From Phycisphaerales bacterium (GTDB taxonomy: Bacteria > Planctomycetota > Phycisphaerae > Phycisphaerales > UBA1924), in the NCBI GenBank assembly GCA_947459215.1, contig CANHCQ010000001.1:186001-250000 (forward strand): a stretch of 64,000 bases of DNA, read 5' to 3'. Both the position numbers and the translations under genes were made by a program. Positions 7,091 through 18,093 of this stretch are shown here, one piece after another; position 1 is the first letter of the stretch, and each line of letters opens with the position of its first letter. The notes below the pieces were generated by a model. It did no database searches. It was not told where the DNA came from and saw only the letters and a list, made by a program, of their open reading frames with translations.

Positions 7091-10000
7091 ATGGCGAAGA
7101 CCGCGGCCAACTCGACGATGGAGGGGACGGGGCGATCGGTCATCGACGCGATGGGCGGTGATGCCGCGCTGCGGCGGCTGGCGCAGGAAGCGCTGGCGGG
7201 GCGTCGGATTATTGCGACGGGATCGAGCGGCTCGTCGGCGGCGTTGACGGCCGCAGCGTTGGCGCAGACGACGGGCCGGACGATCGTGTTTGTGTGCGCG
7301 CACGTGGATGATGCGGATGAGGCGCTGGATGAGCTGCGTTCGATGGAGATGGACGCGGCGCGGCTGCCCGCGCTGGAGTCGATGCCGGGCGAAGGGGCGG
7401 CGGTGCCGCTGGCGTTGGCGGAGCGGCTGCTGATTTCGCGGTCCGCTGCGGCGGGCGAGGTTGCGCGGGTCGTGATCACGCCGATTCAGGCGTTGATGCA
7501 GTCGGTGCCGCGGCCTGCTACGGCGGATGCGCTGATCCGCGTAGTGAGCAGGGGGCAAGACATCGCTCCTGGTGCGCTGCTCGACTGGCTTGATCGAGCC
7601 GGGTATTCGCGGGTGGAGGCGATCGAAGAGCAGGGCGAGTTTGCGCTGCGGGGTGGAATCCTCGACATCTTTCCGGCGGGCGATGGGGCGACGCCGGTGC
7701 GGCTGGACTTCTTCGGCGACACGATCGATCGGATCAATGAGATCGATCTGGAGACGATGGGCTCGGATCGGGTGGTGGAGCGGGTGGAGCTGGTGGCGGC
7801 GGATGCGAGGATGCTGGCGCCGAGCGATGACGGGGTGCAGTTTCTGGAGCTGCTGCCAGCGTCGTGCATCGCGGTGCTGCACGAGACGATGGAGGTGGTG
7901 GAGCAGGGGCGGGGCTACTACGAACGGCTGTCGGAGGGGAAGGGCTTCTTTGGGCCGCCGGCGGTGCTGAAGGTTTTGGAGAAGCGATTCGCCGCGCTCA
8001 TCGAGCTGAACCAGTTCTCCAGCGGAGCGAGCACGGCGGATACGCGGATCGATCTGCCGGTGCGGTCGCTTGATGCGTTTGACAAGGATGCGGCGATCGC
8101 GATGAAGGAGCTGGTGGGGCTGGTGGAGGGTGATGCGCGGGTTGCGGATCGGTGTGTGGTGCTGTGTCAGAATGATGGTGAGCAGCAGCGGTTCAAGGAG
8201 TTGCTGGCGGCGGGTGAGAACGGTGGGGCGGGAAAGATTGAGAGTGTGGTGCGGTATTTGCACCGGGGGTTTGTGTGGGGTGAGGCGCACGGCGCGTTCG
8301 CGCTGGTGCCGTATCACGAGCTGCTGAATCGATTCACGGTGCGGCGGCGTGCGAGCAAGCTGCGGTCGAATCGGGCGCTGGACACGTTTCTGGATTTTCA
8401 GGCGGGCGATTACGTGGTGCATCAGGACCACGGCATCGCGCGGTTTCTGGGATTGACGCTGCAGAAGCCGCGGGAGTTGCCGGGCAAGAGCGCGAGCGCG
8501 GCGTTGGTTGCGGCGGGCATTGAGAAGAAGAAGGCGAAGGAGCTGGAGCCTGAGGAGTTCTTGACGCTGGAGTTTGCGGGCGGCGCGAAGCTGCACGTTC
8601 CGGCGATGCAGATTGATCTGGTGCAGAAGTACGTCGGTGGATTTGGCGGGAAGCCGACGCTGAGCACGCTGGGGGGGACACGCTGGAAGGGGCAGAAGGA
8701 TCGGACAAGCGAGAGCGTGAAGGATCTGGCGGCGGAGATGCTGCGGGTGCGGGCGGCGCGGGAGTCGCTGCCGGGGATCGCGTATCCGCCGGACACGCCG
8801 TGGCAGAACGAGTTCGAGGATGAGTTCCCGTACGAGGAGACTGAGGATCAGGTGACGGGGCTCAAGGCGATCAAGCAGGACATGACCCGCACGAGGCCGA
8901 TGGATCGGCTGATCTGCGGCGATGTGGGATTCGGCAAGACGGAGCTGGCGATTCGGGCGGCGTTCAAGGCGTGTGAGTTCGGGAAGCAGGTGGCGGTGCT
9001 GGTGCCGACGACGGTCTTGGCGGAGCAGCACGAGCGGACGTTCCGATCGCGGTTTGCGGGGTACCCGTTTCGGATCGAGAGTCTGTCACGGTTTAAGACG
9101 GACGGCGAGGCGCGGGAGATTCTGGAGAAGCTCCGCAAGGGGCATGTGGATGTCGTGATCGGGACGCACCGGCTCTTGTCGAAGGACATCGTGTTCGCGG
9201 ATCTTGGATTGGTGATCATCGACGAGGAGCAGCGGTTCGGGGTGGAGCACAAGGAATCGCTGCTGCGGCTGCGGCTGACGGTGGATGTGCTGACGCTGTC
9301 GGCAACGCCGATTCCGCGGACGCTGCACATGGCGATGCTGGGGATTCGCGACATCTCGTCGCTCACGACGCCGCCGCTCGATCGGCGTGCGATCGTGACC
9401 GAGGTGATCCCGTACAACGAGCGGCGGATTCAGCAGGCGATTGCCCGCGAGCTGTCGCGCGATGGGCAGGTGTTCTACGTGCACAATCGTGTCGGCGACA
9501 TCAAGTCCATAGCCGACGACGTGCAGCGCATGGCGCCGGACGCGAAGATCGTGATCGGCCACGGCCAGATGAACCCGCACGAACTGGAGCAGGTGATGCT
9601 GACGTTCATGCGGGGGCCATCGAAGGACGGCGGGGCGGACATTCTGGTGAGCACGACGATTATCGAGTCGGGCATCGATATTCCGACGGCGAACACGATG
9701 ATCATCGATAACGCGGATCGGTTCGGGCTGGCGGAGCTGCACCAGCTGCGTGGGCGGGTGGGGCGGAGCAAGAACCGAGGGTATTGCTATCTGTTGCTGC
9801 CGCCGGAACGCAGCGTGAATGACATTGCGAGGAAGCGGCTGAAGGCGATCGAGCAGTATTCGATGCTGGGGGCGGGCTTCAAGATCGCGATGCGGGATCT
9901 GGAGATCCGCGGTGCGGGCAACATTCTGGGCGCGGAGCAGTCGGGGCACATTGCCGCGGTGGGATATGACATGTACTGCCGCTTGCTGGAGCAGGCGGTG

Positions 10001-10504
10001 CATGAGCTCAAGAACGAGGTGCCGCCGGCGCCGCCGAGCAGCGTGAGCATCGAGATCGGTCTGCCGGCGAGCATTCCGAAGCCGTACGTGCCGAGCGATC
10101 AGCGGCGGCTGGAGGCGTATCGGCGGATCGCGACGGCGGCGTCGCGGGAGGCGCTGGAGCAGGTGAAAGCGGATCTGACGAGCGCGTACGGCGACCCGCC
10201 CAAGCAGGTGCATCGGCTGCTGCATCTGGCGGAGCTGCGGGTGGCGTGTGTGGCGCTTGGGGTGCGGTCGATCAGCGTGCGTGAGAAGGATGTGATCTTC
10301 AAGGCGGCGATGGCGAAGCAGTTGGCGGAGGCGTTGTCGCGCACGCCGCCGGAACTGGCGAAGGCGGGGAAGGCGCTGCAGGTGCAGGTGACGGTGCTGC
10401 CGAGCAAGCATGCGGGGGAGCTGGCGGAGGTGTATTTCCGGCCGCCGGAGAAGTATCTGGAGGCGGAGACGCTTCTCAACGTGCTGCGGAAACGGTTGAT
10501 GTGA
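7091..10504 (+). CDS. mfd: Transcription-repair coupling factor Mfd
   Basis: The 1137-aa product has the normal length and order for Mfd. It has an N-terminal UvrB-homology module, an RNA-polymerase-interacting domain starting near residue 440 (DYVVHQDHGIARFLG), and a RecG-like SF2 translocase with Walker A GDVGFGKTE near 610 and DEEQ box IIDEEQRFG near 709. The C-terminal TRCF domain includes LEIRGAGNILGAEQSGHI. The protein displaces stalled RNA polymerase and recruits UvrA to the damaged template strand. uvrA and uvrB are about 15-20 kb away rather than linked. No Shine-Dalgarno is obvious before the ATG at 7091. A hairpin terminator follows at 10595. Confidence 0.97.
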   Translation: MAKTAANSTMEGTGRSVIDAMGGDAALRRLAQEALAGRRIIATGSSGSSAALTAAALAQTTGRTIVFVCAHVDDADEALDELRSMEMDAARLPALESMPGEGAAVPLALAERLLISRSAAAGEVARVVITPIQALMQSVPRPATADALIRVVSRGQDIAPGALLDWLDRAGYSRVEAIEEQGEFALRGGILDIFPAGDGATPVRLDFFGDTIDRINEIDLETMGSDRVVERVELVAADARMLAPSDDGVQFLELLPASCIAVLHETMEVVEQGRGYYERLSEGKGFFGPPAVLKVLEKRFAALIELNQFSSGASTADTRIDLPVRSLDAFDKDAAIAMKELVGLVEGDARVADRCVVLCQNDGEQQRFKELLAAGENGGAGKIESVVRYLHRGFVWGEAHGAFALVPYHELLNRFTVRRRASKLRSNRALDTFLDFQAGDYVVHQDHGIARFLGLTLQKPRELPGKSASAALVAAGIEKKKAKELEPEEFLTLEFAGGAKLHVPAMQIDLVQKYVGGFGGKPTLSTLGGTRWKGQKDRTSESVKDLAAEMLRVRAARESLPGIAYPPDTPWQNEFEDEFPYEETEDQVTGLKAIKQDMTRTRPMDRLICGDVGFGKTELAIRAAFKACEFGKQVAVLVPTTVLAEQHERTFRSRFAGYPFRIESLSRFKTDGEAREILEKLRKGHVDVVIGTHRLLSKDIVFADLGLVIIDEEQRFGVEHKESLLRLRLTVDVLTLSATPIPRTLHMAMLGIRDISSLTTPPLDRRAIVTEVIPYNERRIQQAIARELSRDGQVFYVHNRVGDIKSIADDVQRMAPDAKIVIGHGQMNPHELEQVMLTFMRGPSKDGGADILVSTTIIESGIDIPTANTMIIDNADRFGLAELHQLRGRVGRSKNRGYCYLLLPPERSVNDIARKRLKAIEQYSMLGAGFKIAMRDLEIRGAGNILGAEQSGHIAAVGYDMYCRLLEQAVHELKNEVPPAPPSSVSIEIGLPASIPKPYVPSDQRRLEAYRRIATAASREALEQVKADLTSAYGDPPKQVHRLLHLAELRVACVALGVRSISVREKDVIFKAAMAKQLAEALSRTPPELAKAGKALQVQVTVLPSKHAGELAEVYFRPPEKYLEAETLLNVLRKRLM

Positions 10505-10594
10505 TCGAGGCGCGCCGCGGCGTGGGGCCGCGTGTGACGGCGTGATGCGGGGGGGTGAAGTCGAGTGGCTCGTCGCTGATGTGGTTTGCTGCGG

Positions 10595-10623
10595 CCCTCC
10601 GCTTGCGCCGGAGGGTTCGTTTT
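10595..10623. terminator. Bidirectional terminator between mfd and the AsmA-like gene
   Basis: CCCTCCG (10595-10601) pairs with CGGAGGG (10609-10615), followed by TTCGTTTT. It lies in the 127-bp gap between two convergent genes, the expected place for a shared terminator. Confidence 0.7.
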
Positions 10624-10631
10624 GACGGGCG

Positions 10632-13600
10632 TTACGGGCGGGCTTCGATGCGGACGCGTTCGCCGCCGCGTTGGCCGCGTTCTTCGAGTTCCTTCATGCG
10701 GCGTTCCTGGAGGGTGGTGGGCCCGCCGAAGATGCGGTCGAGGAAGGAGCGTGTGCCGCGCATGGTGGAGACGCCGAATTCGGGATCGCCGAGGGTGCCG
10801 CTGACGGTGGTTGCGGCGAACTCGTTGCGGAGGCCTTCGGCGATGTGTCCGATGATGGGGAGGCGGTTGGTGGCGCGGTGGCTGAAGACCATGTCGAGGT
10901 TCATGTCGGGCCAGGCGAGAGTGCCGAAGCCGAGGAACTCGAGGCTGGCGGAGAAGATCGAGAGTTCTTCAAACGAGACTGTCCGTCCCTGCACGAAGAA
11001 CGACGCCTGCAGCAGGTCCAGCGGCTCGCCGGTTGGCAGCTGGAAGTTACTGGCTTCTGCCAGGCGCGTCACCAGCGGCAGGCTGAGCAGCGTGCCTTGC
11101 CCGGCGTTTGCGGTGCCGCGGCCGCGGCGTGATTCGGTGTTTCCGATCGTGCCCGCCAGTGTCATGCCCACGTCGAGCTTTGCCTGACTCTTCGAGGCGG
11201 AGTCCGCGGTGGACGTGTCCGTCGGCGGCGCCGGGGCGTTGGAGTTCGACACGCCGGGCGTCGGCGGTCCGTTCAACGGGGCGTCGACGGTGGGGGGCTT
11301 GGCCTTCTCGTCCGCAGGCCGATCGCTTGCGAGTTTCTGTCGAAGGTCGGTGATCAAGGGCCCGAGCGTCACGCCGGAGAGCGCGAACTTGGCGTCAAAG
11401 TCCCGGGGTCCTTCCGGCTCGCGGCTGTCCTTGGGGAAGATCGACGCGGACGCGGTCAGGCGTCCGCCGTGGCAGTCGCCCGAGACCTGCGGGATGTACG
11501 TCTCGCCCGGCTTGTCGCCGCTGACGATTCGTGCGCGGGCGTCGGTGAGCTCGATTCCTGCGAGGCGCAGCGAGGGGAAAAGCCCGCCCAGGTCGTACCG
11601 CAGCGGCAGGTTCGCACCGTCGCGTGAGGCTTCGAAATCGACGACGCCGTCGAGATCGCTGACATCGACGCCCACGTCCGCGCGTCCGCCCTGCACTTCG
11701 ATCTTTCCGGCGGCGTGCAGCCGATCCGGGCGTCCGGTCGAGTCTTTGCCCCACGCCGCCGTCAGGGTCAGATTCGGAATCCGAACCGAGCCGGTCGCGT
11801 CGACCTTCAGGTCTCGCAGCGCATCGCTCACGCCCGCGGGAGACGCGGCCTTCAGGTCCTCGGGCACGCCGATGCTGGTGATGTCGAAGGTCGCCTTTGC
11901 CTCTGACGCCCCGGTGTCGGAGCGCGTCCATATGCCGCTGGTCACGACCGACCATTTCTCGGCGTCGAACTTCGCCTGATCAAACGACACGGAGTCGTTG
12001 TTGAATCGAAGTGTCGCCGCGACATTCGGGAATGAGACGATGCCGTCGGTCATTTCCAGCCGGATGGTCCGCGGCCGCAGCTCGCCCGATACCCGCGGCC
12101 GTTCCCCGCCGGCGCCGAGTGACACGCTGAGATCTACCAGCCCCGATGGCTTGTGCGTGGCGTGCAGTTCGCTGGCCCCCGCGCCCGCGACGCGGGCGAT
12201 CACCCACCGCGCCAGGGGGGAACCGATCTGGGCGTTCTGCCAGTCCAGCTTGAACGAGGTCGGACGATCGGTGGGATGTGCGAGCGCTCCGGCGGAGATG
12301 CCGACGGTGCCCGAAGCCTGCACCACGCCGCAGTCGGTACCGCCGCTCGCGAGCACTGCTTCCACGCCGTTGAACTCCGCCACCGTGGGCTTCGTTCCCT
12401 CACCTGGGAAGATGCGGATCGAGCCCTTCGAGACGCTGGCCCGCACCTCTGAGCGTTCGGTGGCGTTGGTGGAGAATGGCAGCGAGACGCCGGTGCCGCT
12501 CAGGTTTGTGAGATCAACGACTGCGTTGGTGGAATCGCCTTCGGTCTTCACGGTCGTGACGATGTCGGTCAAGCCGGTCGGCCGGTACTCCTCCCGCAGT
12601 TCGATCAGGCGCGACGCCGGGCGTGGCGCGACGATCGAGACGACGCGCTCGACCGGAAGCGAGAGGTCGAAGCGTTTGGCTGAAACGAACACGTCTGAGC
12701 CGCCGCCCGAGGTGAGGTCGGCATCGGCCCGCAGGGTGAACGCGCCCGGTCCGTCTGCCAGCGGCACGCTGGGCTTGTCGAGTGCTTCATCGATGCCGCG
12801 TTGGGCACGCCCGGAGATGTCCGCCTTCAGCCTTGTGTCGTCGACGATGATGCTGCCTGTCACGTCCGACAGGACCAGATCGCCCGCGACCGGTGCGGAC
12901 GGATCGGCGGGCTGATCGCGATACTCCGCCAGTCGCGGCACGGCCACGATCGACTTGGGCTTTACTTCGACCCGCACCCGCAGTTCGTTCTGTTCATCGG
13001 GGGTCAGATGCGCTGTTGCATCCACGGCGCCGGTCAATCCGAGCGCCGAGACCACGGAACGCGCGCTCTTGCCTTCCACCTGCTTGTCGGGCAGGGCTTC
13101 CACCAAAGCCCGATCGATGGGCACGCCGACGGCCTCGACATGGATCGTCGGCTCGGGCGTTGCTTCGCCCTCGGGGCGCCGTCGGGCGTCGACATCGGCC
13201 GACACCGTGATTTCGCCGCCCTTGAGGCCGTAGAACTTGGCTTTGTCGATCTTGACGATTCCGTCGGTGACGACGGCGCGCAGGTTCGGCGCTCGCATGG
13301 GATATGGGAACCGATCGACGAGCATGCCCGCGTTGGCGAGGTCGACCGTCACGGTGTCGAACCAGTTGTTCGCCGGGCCCAGCTCGCGCTTCACCTCGAC
13401 ACCGATCGAGGCTGTGCCGCCGAGTGCGAATGCGGGCGGCACGTCTGTGAGTGGGTCGGCGCCGGCGGCGGGCGATGGAGCCGGATGTTCGCTTTCGTCG
13501 CCCGTCAGCGGCATCGAGATGTCGCCGCGGTCGATCAGGCGCTGGTACGACTCCTTGTGGAAGATCCGCTCGACCAGCCGGCTCCGCTGCGGGCCCAGGG

Positions 13601-15086
13601 CCTCAAAAAGCGTCTGGTCCATCGGGATTCCCTCGGCCTTCACCTTGACGACGACCTCGGCGTCGGCGATCGGCGGCGCGATGCGGCCTTCTGCCACGAT
13701 CCATCCGCCGCTGGGTGACTCGCCCTCCAGCCGGTGGATGACGACTTCGTCGTCGTTGAAGCGCACGAGTCCCCGCAGGTTGCCGAAGCGGTAGGGGAAC
13801 CGATGGAACGCGGCGCTGCCGTTGGTCAGACGTACCTCGCCGCGGGTCTTCACCTCGGCGGAGGTATCGCGTGAGACGATGATGTCGGCCTTGACGACGC
13901 CCTCGGGCTGGCCGAAGTCGCGGAGGCGTTCCTGGACGAGGTCGTTGGCGAAGCGGAGGACCGGAGAATCGCGCTTGAGTTCGAACTCGCCGAGCGAGAA
14001 GCGGGCCTCGAATGGCGAGTCGGCGCGGGTGCCTTTGTACACGGCGTTGACCGTGTAGGGGATTCCTTCGACGCTGCCGCTGAGGGTCGCATCGGTCCGG
14101 CCGGACGCGAAGGTGATCGTTCCTTTGTCCGCCTGGACCCGCATGAGCCGGGGCGGGCCTGTGGCCTCGGCGGGAGCGGTGAAGCCGGGGCGCTCGTAGA
14201 CGCCGGGCAGGGAGACGCCGACGTTTGCGAGTTCCAGCGTGGCTGCGACGCCCGGGGCTGCGCTCGCGTTGGGACCGAGCGGGGCCTGGAACGCGTACTG
14301 CAGTCGCGTGCGGCTTATGTCGCCGGAGAGCTGCAGGTCGCCGAAGATTGAGCGCACGGAGGACGGCACTGTCTCCAGAGGCCAATCGCTGAGCGAAACG
14401 TTCTGGAGGAGCAGTTCCACCCCGTCGGGCTTGAGGCGGCCGCCGACGGCCATGCCGCGAATTTCGGCGTCGGGGTTCTCTTTCTTTCGGCGCACTTCCT
14501 GGAAGTTGATGGAGAATGCGTCGTTGTCGATGGGGGACACATCGCCGCGGACTTCCATGGATTTGAGGATCGTCAGTGTCTCGCCGGTGTGTTCGCAGAG
14601 CTCGATGCGGCCGGAGCGGACGTTGACACGGGGCAGCTTGCCAGCGCCGCCGCCGGAGGGCAGGCGCCACTGCTGGATGTTGACGACTTCGGTCTTGGTG
14701 TCCTGGCTGATGCGGGCGACGATGCCTTCCGCCGCAACCGCTCGAAGCCCGATCTGCCCGCTCGTCCAGTTCGTCGTGTCGAGTACAACTTCGAGTTTCT
14801 CGGCCTCGAAGAAGCGTCCGGGCGGGCCGGGAATGCCGGGCATCGACAGCCGCAGCCCGCGCAACTCGGTCCGGCCGTTGCTGTGAATATGGATCGAGTC
14901 CATGCGTGCCGTGGCGCCCACGCGGCTGGAGAGGATCGACTCGATGATCCAACGGCCCAGAAACCCGCGTGCCAGTGCGTAGTACATGGCTGGCAGCAGC
15001 ACGACGACCAGCATGAGCCGCAGCAGCCAGCGGCGGGCCCGTCGGGGCGCGGTTTTCGGAGGGTTGGGAGTGCTCAGTTGGCTCAT
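10632..15086 (-). CDS. Giant AsmA-like envelope protein
   Basis: The product is 1484 aa from the ATG at 15086; upstream codons in frame look non-coding. An N-terminal basic stretch (RRARR) precedes one membrane anchor rich in L, V and M (residues about 18-40). The rest is a long beta-rich periplasmic body with many repeated short strands. The C-terminal 200 residues match the AsmA-like C-terminal region (TRLAEASNFQLPTGEPLDL, then FGTLAWPDMNLDMVFSHR). Such proteins are thought to form lipid-conducting bridges to the outer membrane or to assist outer-membrane assembly. The gene is divergent from radA with 127 bp between them. The family call rests on architecture and the C-terminal segment; the exact cargo is unknown. 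Confidence 0.75.
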   Translation of the reverse strand: MSQLSTPNPPKTAPRRARRWLLRLMLVVVLLPAMYYALARGFLGRWIIESILSSRVGATARMDSIHIHSNGRTELRGLRLSMPGIPGPPGRFFEAEKLEVVLDTTNWTSGQIGLRAVAAEGIVARISQDTKTEVVNIQQWRLPSGGGAGKLPRVNVRSGRIELCEHTGETLTILKSMEVRGDVSPIDNDAFSINFQEVRRKKENPDAEIRGMAVGGRLKPDGVELLLQNVSLSDWPLETVPSSVRSIFGDLQLSGDISRTRLQYAFQAPLGPNASAAPGVAATLELANVGVSLPGVYERPGFTAPAEATGPPRLMRVQADKGTITFASGRTDATLSGSVEGIPYTVNAVYKGTRADSPFEARFSLGEFELKRDSPVLRFANDLVQERLRDFGQPEGVVKADIIVSRDTSAEVKTRGEVRLTNGSAAFHRFPYRFGNLRGLVRFNDDEVVIHRLEGESPSGGWIVAEGRIAPPIADAEVVVKVKAEGIPMDQTLFEALGPQRSRLVERIFHKESYQRLIDRGDISMPLTGDESEHPAPSPAAGADPLTDVPPAFALGGTASIGVEVKRELGPANNWFDTVTVDLANAGMLVDRFPYPMRAPNLRAVVTDGIVKIDKAKFYGLKGGEITVSADVDARRRPEGEATPEPTIHVEAVGVPIDRALVEALPDKQVEGKSARSVVSALGLTGAVDATAHLTPDEQNELRVRVEVKPKSIVAVPRLAEYRDQPADPSAPVAGDLVLSDVTGSIIVDDTRLKADISGRAQRGIDEALDKPSVPLADGPGAFTLRADADLTSGGGSDVFVSAKRFDLSLPVERVVSIVAPRPASRLIELREEYRPTGLTDIVTTVKTEGDSTNAVVDLTNLSGTGVSLPFSTNATERSEVRASVSKGSIRIFPGEGTKPTVAEFNGVEAVLASGGTDCGVVQASGTVGISAGALAHPTDRPTSFKLDWQNAQIGSPLARWVIARVAGAGASELHATHKPSGLVDLSVSLGAGGERPRVSGELRPRTIRLEMTDGIVSFPNVAATLRFNNDSVSFDQAKFDAEKWSVVTSGIWTRSDTGASEAKATFDITSIGVPEDLKAASPAGVSDALRDLKVDATGSVRIPNLTLTAAWGKDSTGRPDRLHAAGKIEVQGGRADVGVDVSDLDGVVDFEASRDGANLPLRYDLGGLFPSLRLAGIELTDARARIVSGDKPGETYIPQVSGDCHGGRLTASASIFPKDSREPEGPRDFDAKFALSGVTLGPLITDLRQKLASDRPADEKAKPPTVDAPLNGPPTPGVSNSNAPAPPTDTSTADSASKSQAKLDVGMTLAGTIGNTESRRGRGTANAGQGTLLSLPLVTRLAEASNFQLPTGEPLDLLQASFFVQGRTVSFEELSIFSASLEFLGFGTLAWPDMNLDMVFSHRATNRLPIIGHIAEGLRNEFAATTVSGTLGDPEFGVSTMRGTRSFLDRIFGGPTTLQERRMKELEERGQRGGERVRIEARP

Positions 15087-15213
15087 CCGTGGGGAGTGCC
15101 CGCAGCGGGAAGAGTGTAGATGCGGCACGAGCCACGCGCCGACGGAATAACCACGATCGGACGACCTCTGCGTGCGACAGCCACGCCATCCGGCGATCGG
15201 ATACGCTGGCCCC

Positions 15214-16680
<1,467 letters not shown>

Positions 16681-16710
16681 TCCTTCGCGGCACATGTAAG
16701 GCAAAGGCAT

Positions 16711-16846
16711 TTCACCACGGAGAGCACGGAGAACACGGAGAGGGGATTTGGTCGGGCCGCTGGCGGATCATGGCGCGTGCAGTGCGCTTGATGCCCAGCC
16801 ATGACTTTCTGTCTTGCTCTGTGATCTCCGTGATCTCCGTGGTGAA
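16711..16846. repeat. Palindromic element with CACGGAGA/TCTCCGTG arms
   Basis: The left end TTCACCACGGAGA (16711-16723) is a perfect inverse of TCTCCGTGGTGAA (16834-16846). Each arm continues as a 9-bp tandem (CACGGAGAN or its complement). The unrelated centre is about 75 bp. It lies between radA and the toxin-antitoxin locus and codes for nothing convincing. Confidence 0.9.
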
Positions 16847-16872
16847 GCCGTTTCGGCTATGAACGCGGGGAC

Positions 16873-16943
16873 GCCAACCACTCCGGTAGTTCCATCGGGC
16901 GTCCGTCGTGGTCGACGCAGGCCGGAGTCGTCTTCGCATCGCC
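16873..16943 (-). pseudogene. Duplicated 3' end of the thioesterase gene (direct repeat 1)
   Basis: About 71 bp here are a near-copy of 17659-17728, the 3' end of the thioesterase gene; the first 46 bases differ at one site. Read on the minus strand it still encodes the thioesterase C-terminus: AKTTPACVDHDGRPMELPEW against AKTTLACVDPDGRPMELPEW. Several differences are synonymous, so this is a diverged homologue, not a recent slip. With the intact copy it brackets the MntA/HepT pair exactly. It looks like the scar of an insertion or recombination at the gene end. Confidence 0.75.
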
Positions 16944-16957
16944 GATATACTTGTCTC

Positions 16958-17290
16958 ATGGGACGCCCGAACCTCAGAATCCCGCAGGCGTTGATCGACG
17001 CCGAGCCGGCCATCCGGCTGGCGTGTGAGCGGTTCGGCGTCCGCGAGCTCGCGATCTTCGGGTCGGCGACCTCTGATCGATTCGACGCGTCCCAAAGCGA
17101 TATCGATTTCCTGGTCCGCTTCCGCGACATGCCTCCCAGCGCCAAGGCCGACGCCTATTTCGGGCTGCTCGCCTCGTTGGAGGATTTGCTCGCCCGTCGC
17201 GTTGACCTTGTCGAGGCCGACGCGATCACGAACCCTTACTTCAAGTCCTCGGTCGAGGCTTCGCGGGTCGCGTTCTATGCGGCCGCGTGA
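16958..17290 (+). CDS. mntA: MntA-type minimal nucleotidyltransferase antitoxin
   Basis: The 110-aa product starts at the ATG at 16958. It has the nucleotidyltransferase signature GSATSDRFDASQSDIDFLV (GS followed by DxD), the pattern of MntA antitoxins. In known MntA/HepT systems this enzyme adds AMP to the HEPN toxin and silences it. A TATACT box at 16946-16951 lies only six bases before the ATG, so the mRNA may be leaderless. The stop overlaps hepT by 14 bases. GC content and codon use fit the region. The pair is flanked by the thioesterase direct repeats. Confidence 0.88.
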   Translation: MGRPNLRIPQALIDAEPAIRLACERFGVRELAIFGSATSDRFDASQSDIDFLVRFRDMPPSAKADAYFGLLASLEDLLARRVDLVEADAITNPYFKSSVEASRVAFYAAA

Positions 17291-17636
17291 CGTGCGGAAA
17301 TACCTGTTCGACGTGAAGGTCGCCTGCGACGCGATCACGGCGTTCGTCACCGGTCAGACGTTCGAGGAGTATCGCCGCCAATTGCTCCTGCGGTCCGCCG
17401 TCGAACGCCAGTTGATCACCATCGGCGAAGCTCTGAATCGTGCCGCGAAGGTGGACAAATCGATCGAGACCGCGGTTTCTGACTTCCGATCGATCATCTC
17501 GTTCCGGAACATCGTCGTCCACGGCTATGACATTCTCAAGGACGACACCGTCTGGGGAGTCGCCGTCGGAAAGGTTCCGAAACTTCGGCAAGAAGTCGAG
17601 GCTCTGCTCGCCAAGCTCGACGCGGCCGCATCGTGA
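17277..17636 (+). CDS. hepT: HepT-like HEPN ribonuclease toxin
   Basis: The 119-aa all-helical product belongs to the HepT/DUF86 type. The catalytic RxxxxH motif is intact as RNIVVHGYD, including the trailing Tyr that is the site of AMP addition by MntA in characterised systems. The ATG at 17277 overlaps the antitoxin gene by 14 bases, so the pair is translationally coupled. It should cleave RNA when not modified. The thioesterase gene converges on it only 12 bases downstream. Confidence 0.88.
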   Translation: MRPRDVRKYLFDVKVACDAITAFVTGQTFEEYRRQLLLRSAVERQLITIGEALNRAAKVDKSIETAVSDFRSIISFRNIVVHGYDILKDDTVWGVAVGKVPKLRQEVEALLAKLDAAAS

Positions 17637-17648
17637 TCGCGCACGCGA

Positions 17649-18071
17649 TCACCGGCTCGCCAACCACTCCGGTAGTTCCATCGGGCGTCCGTCGGGGTCG
17701 ACGCATGCGAGCGTTGTTTTCGCGACCGCGGCGGAGATCGGCAGCGGGTCTTTGGCGTTCTCGCGCTGCGTGACGACGACTTCGTATTCGTGCTCGATTT
17801 TGATGCGGCTGCCGCCGACCCAGGTGGTGCGGACCTCGACGACGTCGTCGTAGAGGACGGGGCGGCGGTACTTCACGTCGAGCTTGACGATGACGAGGAA
17901 GACGCCGCGTTCTTCGAGGGTTTTGTAGGAGATGCCACTGGTGCGGAGAAGTTCGGTGCGGCCGATCTCGAGCCACGGGATGTAGGAGGCGTGGTGGACG
18001 ACGCCCATGGGATCGCATTCGCAGTAGCGGACGCGGATGGAGCTGGAGCCGGTGCGAGAGACGGGGGGCAT
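17649..18071 (-). CDS. YbgC/FadM-type acyl-CoA thioesterase (hotdog fold)
   Basis: The 140-aa product starts at the ATG at 18071 and is of normal length for a 4-hydroxybenzoyl-CoA/YbgC-type thioesterase. The active-site region is intact: CDPMGVVHHASYIPWLEIGR, with the conserved Asp, and His before the W/E helix. The following strands (YRRPVLYDDVVEVRT) are also typical. It would hydrolyse short or medium acyl-CoA or acyl-ACP esters in the cytoplasm. The last 23 codons are duplicated on the far side of the toxin-antitoxin pair. In the usual gene order such proteins neighbour tol-pal genes; none are visible here. Confidence 0.85.
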   Translation of the reverse strand: MPPVSRTGSSSIRVRYCECDPMGVVHHASYIPWLEIGRTELLRTSGISYKTLEERGVFLVIVKLDVKYRRPVLYDDVVEVRTTWVGGSRIKIEHEYEVVVTQRENAKDPLPISAAVAKTTLACVDPDGRPMELPEWLASR

Positions 18072-18093
18072 GGGGCAGAGTAGACGCTGAGGG

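Noticed and set aside
6740..9031. 763-aa minus-strand ORF
   Set aside because: Antisense to mfd, extremely Arg/His/Pro-rich, no domain.
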